From: an uncultured Ruminococcus sp.
GTDB taxonomy: Bacteria; Bacillota; Clostridia; Oscillospirales; Ruminococcaceae
Reading direction: 5' to 3'
DNA length: 6,887 nt
Assembly: GCA_900545125.1 (NCBI GenBank)
Contig: UQXS01000132.1
Coordinates: forward strand, 1 to 6,887
The notes under the pieces are model-generated. The model did not search any database, had not been told where the DNA came from, and saw only the letters and a list, made by a program, of their open reading frames with translations. Every line of letters starts with the position of its first letter. The first letter of the stretch is position 1. Below are positions 1 to 5,895 of the stretch, piece after piece. The position numbers and the translations under genes are program-made.

Positions 1-1416
1 CCAAGAGGCGCAGCAGCTGCCGCCGGAGTAGGCGCTGCCGCCGGATATGCAGCAGCATCCGCAGCCCAGAGACAAGTTCCTGCCCCACCTCCCGGAAAGC
101 CCGTGACATACAAGGATTATTACGATGATGACGACGATGATGATGATGACGAAGAGCGTTCGTCGCTGGTTATCCCTGTACTTACAGCCGTAGTAGTTGT
201 TGTCATTATTGTTGCAGTAATTTTTGTAGCGACAATGCTCAGTGGTCTTTTCAAGGGTGATAAAAACAAAAATGACTATAAAATGAAAGATTTCATAGGC
301 ATGGACTACGACACTGCAAAAAGCAAGTTTGGCAACAGTATAAAATTCGTTGTTGAGGGATATGAATACGATCCTGCCGATGAAAACACCATTATATGGC
401 AGAGTATTGATCCGGGAACCGAATACAAAAAAGGTGATACGCTTAAAATAAAAATAAGCAAGGGACAAGAAACTACTGAAGTTCCCGACGTTGTAGATAT
501 AAATCAGGAACTGGCTAAAGATCAGCTTACAATGCGAGGACTTGTACCTGAAATAATAACGCAGACGGATCCGAATATTGCTGAAAACAATGTAATCAAG
601 ACCGAACCCAAAGCAGGTGAACAAATACAAAAAGGCTCAAAGGTTCTTGTATATGTCAGCATGGGATCAAATCTTGAACAGATTGAAGTAGACAATTATG
701 TTGGAATGGATGCAAGAGAAGCAGCAATGACAGCACAGTATCTCGGTCTCAAAGTAAAGACAGAACAGAAAGACTCATATGAGGACGAAGGAAAAGTCGT
801 TGAACAGAGCATTGAAAAAGGCTCAAAAGTTGAACAGGGAACAGAGATCATCCTGTATATAAGTACCGGAGTAAGCCCTGACGGCGAAATACCATTCAGC
901 ATTGGATTCCCTGTAAATGCAAACGGACGGTTTGTAATCGACTTTGTTATTACGAATGAAGATAATAAAACCACCACAGTAAGCTCATCCACGATACTTG
1001 TTCCTGATATGAGTTCGTATGAACAATTGATAAAGGGATCAGGAGAAAACGTTAGTGTAACCGTTAAACTTACCAATCTTGAATCAGGAGCAAGAGCACA
1101 GCTTGGTCACTACAGCTTTAACTTTGCTGACGGAACAGTAACTTGTCTCAGCGAAGATGTTGACGGTGCATTTGCGCAGGTAGGAGGCTTCCCGACAGTT
1201 GAACCTGAAACGGAACCTGTAACAGATGAGCCGCCTGTTGTTGAACCTCCTACATCTGAATCTCCTACATCTGAACCAAATACCTCAGAAGGATTTGTTC
1301 CCGGTGTTGACGGTGAATATGATGCTAACGGCAATTGGGTAGCATATGCTCCCGGCGTCAACGGCGACTGGGTATACGATGAAACAGACGGTCAGACAAA
1401 GTGGCAGTGGTATTAA
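1..1416 (+). CDS. prkC: PASTA-domain Ser/Thr protein kinase (PrkC/Stk type), C-terminal part, 5' truncated by window edge
   Basis: The frame is open from base 1, so this is the 3' part of a longer gene; the GTG at 103 is internal. 471 residues are visible. In order they are: an Ala/Gly/Pro-rich linker (1-34), nine consecutive Asp plus two Glu (42-52), one Val/Ile-rich membrane helix (about 56-84), three PASTA repeats (about 96-155, 161-221, 228-291), a beta-rich region of unknown family (about 296-396), a Pro/Thr/Ser/Glu linker (about 399-430) and a Trp/Tyr-rich tail (432-471). The kinase domain itself is not in the window. It is inferred from the single helix followed by PASTA repeats and from rsgA and thiN downstream. 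In this family the external PASTA repeats bind muropeptides or lipid II and the cytosolic kinase controls growth, division and spore germination. The acidic cytosolic flank and the aromatic tail are unusual. A kinase-less PASTA protein is possible but less likely in this context. Confidence 0.85.
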   Translation, partial: PRGAAAAAGVGAAAGYAAASAAQRQVPAPPPGKPVTYKDYYDDDDDDDDDEERSSLVIPVLTAVVVVVIIVAVIFVATMLSGLFKGDKNKNDYKMKDFIGMDYDTAKSKFGNSIKFVVEGYEYDPADENTIIWQSIDPGTEYKKGDTLKIKISKGQETTEVPDVVDINQELAKDQLTMRGLVPEIITQTDPNIAENNVIKTEPKAGEQIQKGSKVLVYVSMGSNLEQIEVDNYVGMDAREAAMTAQYLGLKVKTEQKDSYEDEGKVVEQSIEKGSKVEQGTEIILYISTGVSPDGEIPFSIGFPVNANGRFVIDFVITNEDNKTTTVSSSTILVPDMSSYEQLIKGSGENVSVTVKLTNLESGARAQLGHYSFNFADGTVTCLSEDVDGAFAQVGGFPTVEPETEPVTDEPPVVEPPTSESPTSEPNTSEGFVPGVDGEYDANGNWVAYAPGVNGDWVYDETDGQTKWQWY

Positions 1417-2294
1417 TGAACAGCACTGTAAAAAGCGGAATAATAACAAAATGCTTAGGGGGACTCTATACCGTAGAGTCCCCTGACGGCATATTCAGCT
1501 GCAAGGCAAGAGGAGTTTTCCGCAGCAAAGGCATTACTCCCTGCGTAGGCGACAGCGTTGAATTTCAGAACGAAGTCATAACCGCTGTGGCAAACCGCAG
1601 GAACTGCATCATTCGTCCGCCTCTTGCCAACCTTGACCAGCTTGTCTTTATCGTTTCGACCTGCTCCCCTGCCCCGAATTATCTGCTTCTGGACAAATTC
1701 ATTGCCATTGCGGAATACAAAGGCATAAAACCGATAATAGCCATAACCAAGACCGATCTTGGCAGCAGCAGCGAGATATCGGACATATACCGCAGTACAG
1801 GAATAGACGTGCTTGAAATAAACTACGGCAGCGAAAGTTCTATAGACAATGTAAGGAATATACTTGCAGGAAAGATCAGTGCATTTACAGGCAATTCCGG
1901 TGCAGGAAAATCGACATTGCTCAATGCCGTTGATCCATCACTTAACATACCCACAGCCGAGATAAGTAAAAAGCTCGGCAGAGGCCGGCATACCACACGC
2001 CATGCGGAACTTTATAAGCTGAAAACAGGCGGATATATAGCAGATACCCCGGGATTTTCCACATTCGAGACAAATCGTTATGATATTATACGCAAGGAAG
2101 AACTTGCAGGATGCTTTCGTGAAATGGCAGAGTTTACGGATAAATGCCGTTTCAGCGACTGTTCTCACACCTGTGAAAAGGACTGCGCTGTGATAAAAGC
2201 CGTCAGCGAGGGAAAAATTCCGCAAAGCCGTCACGCAAGCTACTGTGCAATGTATGACGAAGCAAAACAGATCAAGGAGTGGGAACTAAAATGA
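1416..2294 (+). CDS. rsgA: Ribosome small-subunit-dependent GTPase RsgA
   Basis: RsgA is a circularly permuted GTPase that assists late 30S subunit maturation and is released upon GTP hydrolysis. The 292-residue product has the family layout: an N-terminal OB-fold (about 1-68) containing the typical GGLYTV stretch, then G4 (TKTD, 111-114), the P-loop G1 (GNSGAGKST, 159-167), the switch region (RGRHTTRHAEL, 189-199) and G3 (DTPG, 210-213). The C-terminal zinc-binding segment has likely ligands C244, C249, H251 and C257. G4 preceding G1 is the hallmark of the permutation. The ATG at 1416 shares its A with the TAA of the kinase gene. An in-frame GTG at 1401 is possible, but it has no ribosome binding site and would add only five residues. 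The start site has only a weak Shine-Dalgarno, so translational coupling to the kinase gene is likely. A perfect hairpin lies about 43 nt into the gene. Confidence 0.97.
   Translation: MNSTVKSGIITKCLGGLYTVESPDGIFSCKARGVFRSKGITPCVGDSVEFQNEVITAVANRRNCIIRPPLANLDQLVFIVSTCSPAPNYLLLDKFIAIAEYKGIKPIIAITKTDLGSSSEISDIYRSTGIDVLEINYGSESSIDNVRNILAGKISAFTGNSGAGKSTLLNAVDPSLNIPTAEISKKLGRGRHTTRHAELYKLKTGGYIADTPGFSTFETNRYDIIRKEELAGCFREMAEFTDKCRFSDCSHTCEKDCAVIKAVSEGKIPQSRHASYCAMYDEAKQIKEWELK
1459..1483 (+). repeat. Perfect 10-bp inverted repeat inside the 5' end of rsgA
   Basis: GGGGACTCTA (1459-1468) and its exact complement TAGAGTCCCC (1474-1483) are separated by five bases (TACCG). As RNA this forms a 10-bp hairpin with no mismatch, starting 43 nt after the rsgA start codon. 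No T-run follows, so it is not an intrinsic terminator. It lies in codons for the conserved GGLYTV segment of the OB-fold. It may be chance, an mRNA stability or processing site, or a brake on rsgA translation. Confidence 0.6.
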
Positions 2295-2917
2295 AAAGAT
2301 GTCATATTTTTGCCGGCGGAGATCTCGGAAATATTGACGATACATGGTTTGGCACACACAGCGGACTGATTATCTGTGCTGACAGCGGTTATAAACACGC
2401 AAAAAAAATTGGTCTTGAACCTGATATTATATTAGGCGATTTCGATTCATACACCGGTAAGCTGCCAAAAAACACGGAAATATACCGTTCCGTTCCGGAA
2501 AAAGATGATACCGATACGCTTATGGCTGTGAAAATGGCAATAAAACGTGGATATGAGCTGATATATCTTTACGGAGCGCTTGGAGGGGCACGATTCGATC
2601 ATGCATTTGCAAATATCCAGACCATGCTTTATGCACATGAGCATGGTGCAAGGCTCATTCTTGCCGGAAACGGATATATATGCCTTCAGGGAAAAGGAGA
2701 ATCAATGTATCCCAGAACCTCCAGATACGGGGAAAAATATTTTTCCGTATTTGCTCTGACTGATACAGTGAGGATAAAAAGTCTCAGGGGAGTAAAATAT
2801 CCCCTTGAAAACTATGATATGAAGTCCTCGTACCCCATAGGAGTAAGCAATGAGATAACTGATGGACAAGCTTTTCTTGATATTGAGTATGGCATAGCAA
2901 TTGTAATGCAGTCATAA
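2291..2917 (+). CDS. thiN: Thiamine pyrophosphokinase
   Basis: ThiN transfers pyrophosphate from ATP to thiamine, making the cofactor thiamine diphosphate in the cytosol. The 208-residue length is normal for the bacterial family. Recognisable family motifs are CADSGYKHA (29-37), PDIILGDFDS (44-53), KDDTDT (71-76, acidic metal/ATP site), GALGGARFDHAFAN (95-108) and the C-terminal substrate-site segment GVSNE (184-188). The ATG at 2291 overlaps the rsgA stop as ATGA, and AAGGAG at 2274-2279 lies 11 nt upstream. A GTG at 2279 is in frame, but its first base is the last base of that Shine-Dalgarno, so the ATG is preferred. The gene belongs to the kinase-rsgA-thiN unit. In B. subtilis rpe stands between rsgA and thiN, but here it is absent. 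I see no thiamine riboswitch; expression appears to come from the shared operon. Confidence 0.95.
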   Translation: MKRCHIFAGGDLGNIDDTWFGTHSGLIICADSGYKHAKKIGLEPDIILGDFDSYTGKLPKNTEIYRSVPEKDDTDTLMAVKMAIKRGYELIYLYGALGGARFDHAFANIQTMLYAHEHGARLILAGNGYICLQGKGESMYPRTSRYGEKYFSVFALTDTVRIKSLRGVKYPLENYDMKSSYPIGVSNEITDGQAFLDIEYGIAIVMQS

Positions 2918-2918
2918 T

Positions 2919-2947
2919 GTAACATAATCTCCGCAGGTGAATATAAT
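2919..2947 (+). promoter_or_regulatory. Putative promoter for spoVM
   Basis: GTAACA (2919-2924, four of six matches to the -35 consensus) is followed after exactly 17 bp by a perfect TATAAT (2942-2947). Transcription would begin near 2954, just ahead of the spoVM ribosome binding site at 2961. The region is AT-rich, so a chance match is possible. In B. subtilis spoVM is expressed in the mother cell under sigma-E. I found only a poor sigma-E-like -10 (CATAATCT, 2923-2930) with no convincing -35. Read-through from thiN is also possible, since no terminator separates the genes. Confidence 0.45.
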
Positions 2948-2975
2948 ATTATATCACGAAAAGGAGGAACTGCAT

Positions 2976-3062
2976 ATGAAAGTAGTTGTTATCAAAAGCC
3001 CCAAATTTCTCTCCGGAATACTTAGAGTTATTTTCAAGATCAAAAAAGAAGAGTGTGAATAA
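2976..3062 (+). CDS. spoVM: Stage V sporulation protein SpoVM
   Basis: This 28-residue peptide starts MKVVVIKSPKFLSGILR, which aligns without gaps to B. subtilis SpoVM as I recall it (MKFYTIKLPKFLGGIVR). I6, K7, P9, K10, F11, L12, G14, I15 and R17 are shared, followed by a hydrophobic/basic end. In B. subtilis SpoVM is an amphipathic helix in the mother cell that recognises the convex forespore membrane, anchors the SpoIVA coat basement and is needed for cortex synthesis. A strong AAGGAGG (2961-2967) sits 8 nt before the ATG. The position just after thiN matches the B. subtilis order (thiN-spoVM), which supports the call independently. The C-terminus is two residues longer than in B. subtilis and ends in an acidic, Cys-containing EECE, whose role is unknown. 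A hairpin terminator follows directly. Its presence predicts an endospore-forming host. Confidence 0.93.
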   Translation: MKVVVIKSPKFLSGILRVIFKIKKEECE

Positions 3063-3105
3063 AAGCATCGGCTGCTGTCTGAGACGGCAGCTGCTTTTGT
3101 TTATT
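3061..3105 (+). terminator. Intrinsic terminator after spoVM
   Basis: GCTGCTGTC (3071-3079) pairs with GACGGCAGC (3083-3091) through one T-G wobble and a 3-nt loop. An outer AAAAGCA (3061-3067) pairs with TGCTTTT (3092-3098) across a three-base bulge. A T-rich tract (TTTTGTTTATT, 3095-3105) follows. The stem begins within the spoVM stop codon, and the structure closes the kinase-rsgA-thiN-spoVM cluster before the purA promoter. Confidence 0.85.
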
Positions 3106-3125
3106 CAAATATAAATTTCTCTTTC

Positions 3126-3157
3126 CTATTGCAATAGCAAGAAAAATATGCTATAAT
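3126..3157 (+). promoter_or_regulatory. purA promoter with palindrome over the -35 box
   Basis: TTGCAA (3129-3134, -35) and TATAAT (3152-3157, -10) are 17 bp apart, with TG at 3149-3150 forming an extended -10. Transcription would start near 3164, leaving a leader of about 50 nt before the purA ATG. The -35 box is the centre of a perfect 12-bp palindrome, CTATTGCAATAG (3126-3137). A dimeric repressor bound there would block the polymerase. It does not resemble the B. subtilis PurBox. I see no riboswitch-like fold in the short leader. Confidence 0.7.
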
Positions 3158-3213
3158 AAATTGTAAGTGTGCTTTTGTACATTAAATTACTATAAATGAA
3201 AAGAGGAAAACAA

Positions 3214-4491
3214 ATGCCTGCTAATATTGTTGTCGGAACTCAGTGGGGAGACGAGGGAAAGGGTAAGATCATCGACATCCTTGCTTCCCGTGCAGACGTA
3301 GTCGTTCGTTCACAGGGCGGTAATAATGCCGGTCATACTGTTGTAAACAACGGAGAAGTCTACAAGCTTCACCTTATCCCATCGGGTATACTCTACCCCA
3401 ATACACTCTGCCTTATCGGTGCGGGAGTTGTGCTTGACCCAAAGGACTTTATCGGAGAACTTGACAGTCTTGCAGAAAGAGGCATCAAAACTGAGGGACA
3501 TCTGAAAGTAGATCCCCGTGCACATATCGTAATGCCGTGGCATATCACACTGGACGGTCTTTCAGAGGCTTTCAGAGGCGGAAAGGACATCGGCACTACA
3601 AAGCGTGGTATAGGTCCTACATACATGGACAAATACGAGCGCTGCGGCATAAGGATGTATGACCTTGTACATCCGGAAGTACTTGCCGAGAAGATACAGT
3701 CAACCGGCAAGCTCAAGAATAAGATCATAACCGAAGTATACGGCGGTGAAGCATTCGATCTGGATGCTGTAACAGCCCAGTATACGGAATACGGCAAGCG
3801 TCTTGCGCCATATATGGATGATGTTTCTGTTCTCACATTTGAAGCTGAAAAAGCCGGAAAAACGATTATGTTCGAGGGAGCACAGGCAACGCTTCTGGAT
3901 ATAGATTTTGGTACATATCCCTATGTAACATCATCGCATCCGCTTTCTGCCGGTGTATGTGTCGGAACAGGTGTCGGCCCGAAGGTAATCACCAACATAA
4001 TAGGCGTAGCAAAAGCATACACAACACGTGTGGGAAAGGGACCTTTCCCGACAGAGCTTGACGACGAGATCGGTGACAGAATCAGAACCGTAGGCGGAGA
4101 ATTTGGTACAACAACCGGACGTCCCAGAAGAACGGGCTGGTTTGATGCCGTTATAATCCGTCACTCGGTAAGAGTAAACGGACTTGACAGTCTGGCAATT
4201 AATAAGCTTGATACGCTGGCTGGAATTGACACACTCAAAATGTGTGTTGCCTATAAAAAGCCGGACGGAACAGTAACCGAAAATTTCCCTCCGACACTGG
4301 AAGAGCTTGAGGGATGCGAGCCTGTTTATGAAGAATTCCCAGGATTCAGCGAGGATATTTCAAAGTGTGCAAGCTTTGACGAGCTTCCTGACAATTGCAA
4401 GAACTATATTGCACGTCTTGAGGAACTCGTAGGCTGTCATGTAAGTATGGTAGGCATTGGTCCTGACAGAGCGCAGATACTTGAAAGATAA
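3214..4491 (+). CDS. purA: Adenylosuccinate synthetase
   Basis: PurA joins IMP and aspartate using GTP to form adenylosuccinate, the first committed step from IMP to AMP, in the cytosol. The 425-residue product is full length for the family. The N-terminal GTQWGDEGKGK (8-18) is the GTP phosphate-binding loop, with catalytic Asp13. NNAGHTVV (37-44) contains catalytic His41. GTTKRGIGP (127-135) and EGAQATLLDID (221-231) belong to the IMP and active-site regions. TTGRPRRTGWFD (300-311) and the guanine-specificity motif NKLD (330-333) follow. The ATG at 3214 is chosen because AGAGG (3202-3206) lies 7 nt upstream and family members begin directly before the phosphate loop. An in-frame ATG at 3196 would place that Shine-Dalgarno inside the gene. 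No terminator is visible downstream, so purA probably shares its transcript with the next gene. Confidence 0.98.
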   Translation: MPANIVVGTQWGDEGKGKIIDILASRADVVVRSQGGNNAGHTVVNNGEVYKLHLIPSGILYPNTLCLIGAGVVLDPKDFIGELDSLAERGIKTEGHLKVDPRAHIVMPWHITLDGLSEAFRGGKDIGTTKRGIGPTYMDKYERCGIRMYDLVHPEVLAEKIQSTGKLKNKIITEVYGGEAFDLDAVTAQYTEYGKRLAPYMDDVSVLTFEAEKAGKTIMFEGAQATLLDIDFGTYPYVTSSHPLSAGVCVGTGVGPKVITNIIGVAKAYTTRVGKGPFPTELDDEIGDRIRTVGGEFGTTTGRPRRTGWFDAVIIRHSVRVNGLDSLAINKLDTLAGIDTLKMCVAYKKPDGTVTENFPPTLEELEGCEPVYEEFPGFSEDISKCASFDELPDNCKNYIARLEELVGCHVSMVGIGPDRAQILER

Positions 4492-4532
4492 AAGCTGCTC
4501 TGCCGGAATATATTTTAACAGAGGTGAAAAAA

Positions 4533-5645
4533 ATGAATGACGAAAATAACTTCGGCGGCTCACCGCTGGACGAAATAGAATATAATACCGCTGCAAAGAA
4601 GAAAGACGGGCCTCAGAACGTCACAGCACCCGTTCTTGATGATATAGACTACGTTGCACCTGCATCAAAGAAAGGCGGTCCGCAGGGAGTGTCAGCCCCC
4701 ATACTTGACGATATGGATTCCTACACTCCTGACACCTCGAAAAAGGGCGATCCCACAGGCATCACAGCTCCGGTTCTGGACGATCCTGATGAAAATTACG
4801 ATAGATCCGAATCCGAAAAACTGATTATGACCGATGAGGAGATCATAGCAGGATTCACGCCGGATCAACTGGAGACATATAACAAGCTTCCCCCTGCAAA
4901 TCAGCAGAAGGTTCTTGATCTCAGAAGGGCACAGCTTGGAGCGGAAGCACCAAAACCTGCCGTAAAAGCTCCTGTACTTGACGAGGACAACTACGTTCCG
5001 CCCCCGAAAAAGGAAGAGCCTGTAAAGCCTGCCGAGCCGATCAAAGCACCTGTTCTTGATGAAGCTCCCGAACCGCCGAAATACGTTCCGAAATATGTTG
5101 ACGAAGATCTGGAGAGAGCAAAGCGGGAGGGTGCCAAAAAAGCTGTATCCTCCCAGCTTGTATCAGAGCAGAAAGATTCAAAAGAAAGCCTGCGGATGAT
5201 GCTTCAGCTCAAAGAGGAGCGCAGAGCAGAACTTGCTCATAAAGGATTCAAAATCTCCATACTTCTTGCCGTTATCGGCGTAATTGCTGCTGTAGTATTC
5301 TATCTGCTTTATTCCGGCCAGCTTGGTCTTGGATACAAGCCCGACTTCGACGGAATAGGCAAGATTGTTGAAAGCTCGGCAATGTATATTGCTGTTGCCG
5401 TAGGATTGTGCTCACTGCTGCTTATAACAGGAGTTGGCGGATGCAAATCCCTTGCATCGTTTGTATTCCTGCTTTTCGGCATCATACAGATATTCCCGGG
5501 AATCGTCATGATTCCGCAGCACAAGGGCAGTATTGCACTTGTAGGCGCACTGTATGCAGTTTCGCTTATTTGTACGATCGTTGTATTTTTCATGCTGTCT
5601 GCCAGTGAGGCAGTAGGACTTTTCTTCAAAAAGGATAAAAACTAA
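4533..5645 (+). CDS. Unrecognised membrane protein with AP(V/I)LD(D/E) repeats
   Basis: I do not recognise this 370-residue protein. Residues 1-190 are rich in Pro, Asp, Lys and Ala, look disordered, and contain five copies of AP(V/I)LD(D/E) (32-37, 55-60, 79-84, 146-151, 172-177), plus a degenerate SPLDEIEY near the N-terminus. A short predicted helical segment (about 99-135, MTDEEIIAGFTPDQLETYNK onward) interrupts the repeats. Residues about 190-238 are strongly charged and probably helical. The rest holds about four hydrophobic helices (roughly 240-262, 282-302, 306-328, 333-355) and ends in a basic tail. No signal peptide is visible, so the repeats probably face the cytosol. GAGGTGA (4521-4527) precedes the ATG by 5 nt, overlapping the alternative GTG at 4524. 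The gene starts 41 bp after purA and ends at a strong terminator, suggesting co-transcription. A scaffold or adaptor role is a guess. Confidence 0.85.
   Translation: MNDENNFGGSPLDEIEYNTAAKKKDGPQNVTAPVLDDIDYVAPASKKGGPQGVSAPILDDMDSYTPDTSKKGDPTGITAPVLDDPDENYDRSESEKLIMTDEEIIAGFTPDQLETYNKLPPANQQKVLDLRRAQLGAEAPKPAVKAPVLDEDNYVPPPKKEEPVKPAEPIKAPVLDEAPEPPKYVPKYVDEDLERAKREGAKKAVSSQLVSEQKDSKESLRMMLQLKEERRAELAHKGFKISILLAVIGVIAAVVFYLLYSGQLGLGYKPDFDGIGKIVESSAMYIAVAVGLCSLLLITGVGGCKSLASFVFLLFGIIQIFPGIVMIPQHKGSIALVGALYAVSLICTIVVFFMLSASEAVGLFFKKDKN
4608..5063 (+). repeat. Coding repeat array: AP(V/I)LD(D/E) units
   Basis: Three consecutive units of 23-24 residues begin GPQNVTAPVLDD, GPQGVSAPILDD and DPTGITAPVLDD (bases about 4608-4784), each followed by an acidic/aromatic stretch and mostly by a Lys-Lys-Gly spacer. 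Two further copies, VKAPVLDE (from 4965) and IKAPVLDE (from 5043), lie after a non-repeat helical segment and are 26 residues apart. The protein motif is much better conserved than the DNA: codons differ between copies. This suggests selection on the motif rather than a recent tandem duplication. Confidence 0.8.
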
Positions 5646-5652
5646 TACAAAA

Positions 5653-5690
5653 AGCTGCCGCATTAAAAAATGCGGCAGCTCAATTTTTTT
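5653..5690. terminator. Bidirectional intrinsic terminator between convergent units
   Basis: AGCTGCCGCATT (5653-5664) and AATGCGGCAGCT (5669-5680) form a perfect 12-bp stem with an AAAA loop. On the plus strand it is followed by seven T (5684-5690), 8 nt after the stop of the repeat-protein gene. On the minus strand the left flank reads as TTTT right after the stem, so the same hairpin can also end the pspA transcript coming the other way. Confidence 0.93.
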
Positions 5691-5711
5691 AGAACCTGTA
5701 TTCATAAGGCA

Positions 5712-5876
5712 TCAAATTCCGCAGTCGTCGTAATCCTTCCATTTTTCAGCGTAGAGTTTATTGCTCCAGCTTCTGCAAAGAATATAAACAACAGATGCAA
5801 TTGCTATAAAAACAGCGCCGAGAACAGGGAGAGTATCTCTGATTATCCTGCGTGATGAGTAATTTTTTTCACCCAT
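5712..5876 (-). CDS. Small single-pass membrane protein downstream of pspA
   Basis: This is a 54-codon open frame that I do not recognise as a known family. The product starts MGEKNYSSRRIIRDTLPV, has a basic N-terminal stretch (R9, R10, R13), one hydrophobic helix (about residues 16-34) and a short polar tail ending KDYDDCGI. The charge pattern predicts the N-terminus inside and the C-terminus outside. AGAGG (complement of 5883-5887) lies 6 nt before the ATG. The start is only 19 nt after the pspA stop, and the shared terminator follows the stop, so the gene fits the end of a two-gene pspA operon. PspA/IM30 proteins commonly work with small membrane partners (PspB/PspC in enterobacteria, LiaI in Bacillus), which makes a partner role plausible but unproven. 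I see no sequence likeness to those proteins. Confidence 0.75.
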   Translation of the reverse strand: MGEKNYSSRRIIRDTLPVLGAVFIAIASVVYILCRSWSNKLYAEKWKDYDDCGI

Positions 5877-5895
5877 AAAAAACCTCTATTCCAAA

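Noticed and set aside
16..45. 18-bp direct repeat (GCTGCCGCCGGA at 16-27 and 34-45)
   Set aside because: It encodes an Ala/Gly-rich linker of the kinase; a simple low-complexity coding repeat explains it.
103..105. GTG as the start of the PASTA protein
   Set aside because: The frame is open back to base 1 with coherent Ala/Pro-rich coding sequence, and no ribosome binding site precedes 103.
3158..3213. Riboswitch in the purA leader
   Set aside because: The leader is only about 50 nt and AT-rich, with no purine-aptamer-like stems.
3393..3836. 147-codon minus-strand frame inside purA
   Set aside because: It is a shadow of the highly conserved purA coding sequence with no start signals of its own.
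4470..4515. Possible terminator after purA (AGAGC ... GCTCT)
   Set aside because: The stem is only five bases with a loop of over 20 nt and has no T-run; co-transcription with the next gene is more likely.
5412..5855. Open frames of 61-106 codons on both strands overlapping the repeat-protein gene end and the small gene
   Set aside because: They run across the strong terminator or lie in shadow frames, have no ribosome binding sites and have compositions unlike real proteins.
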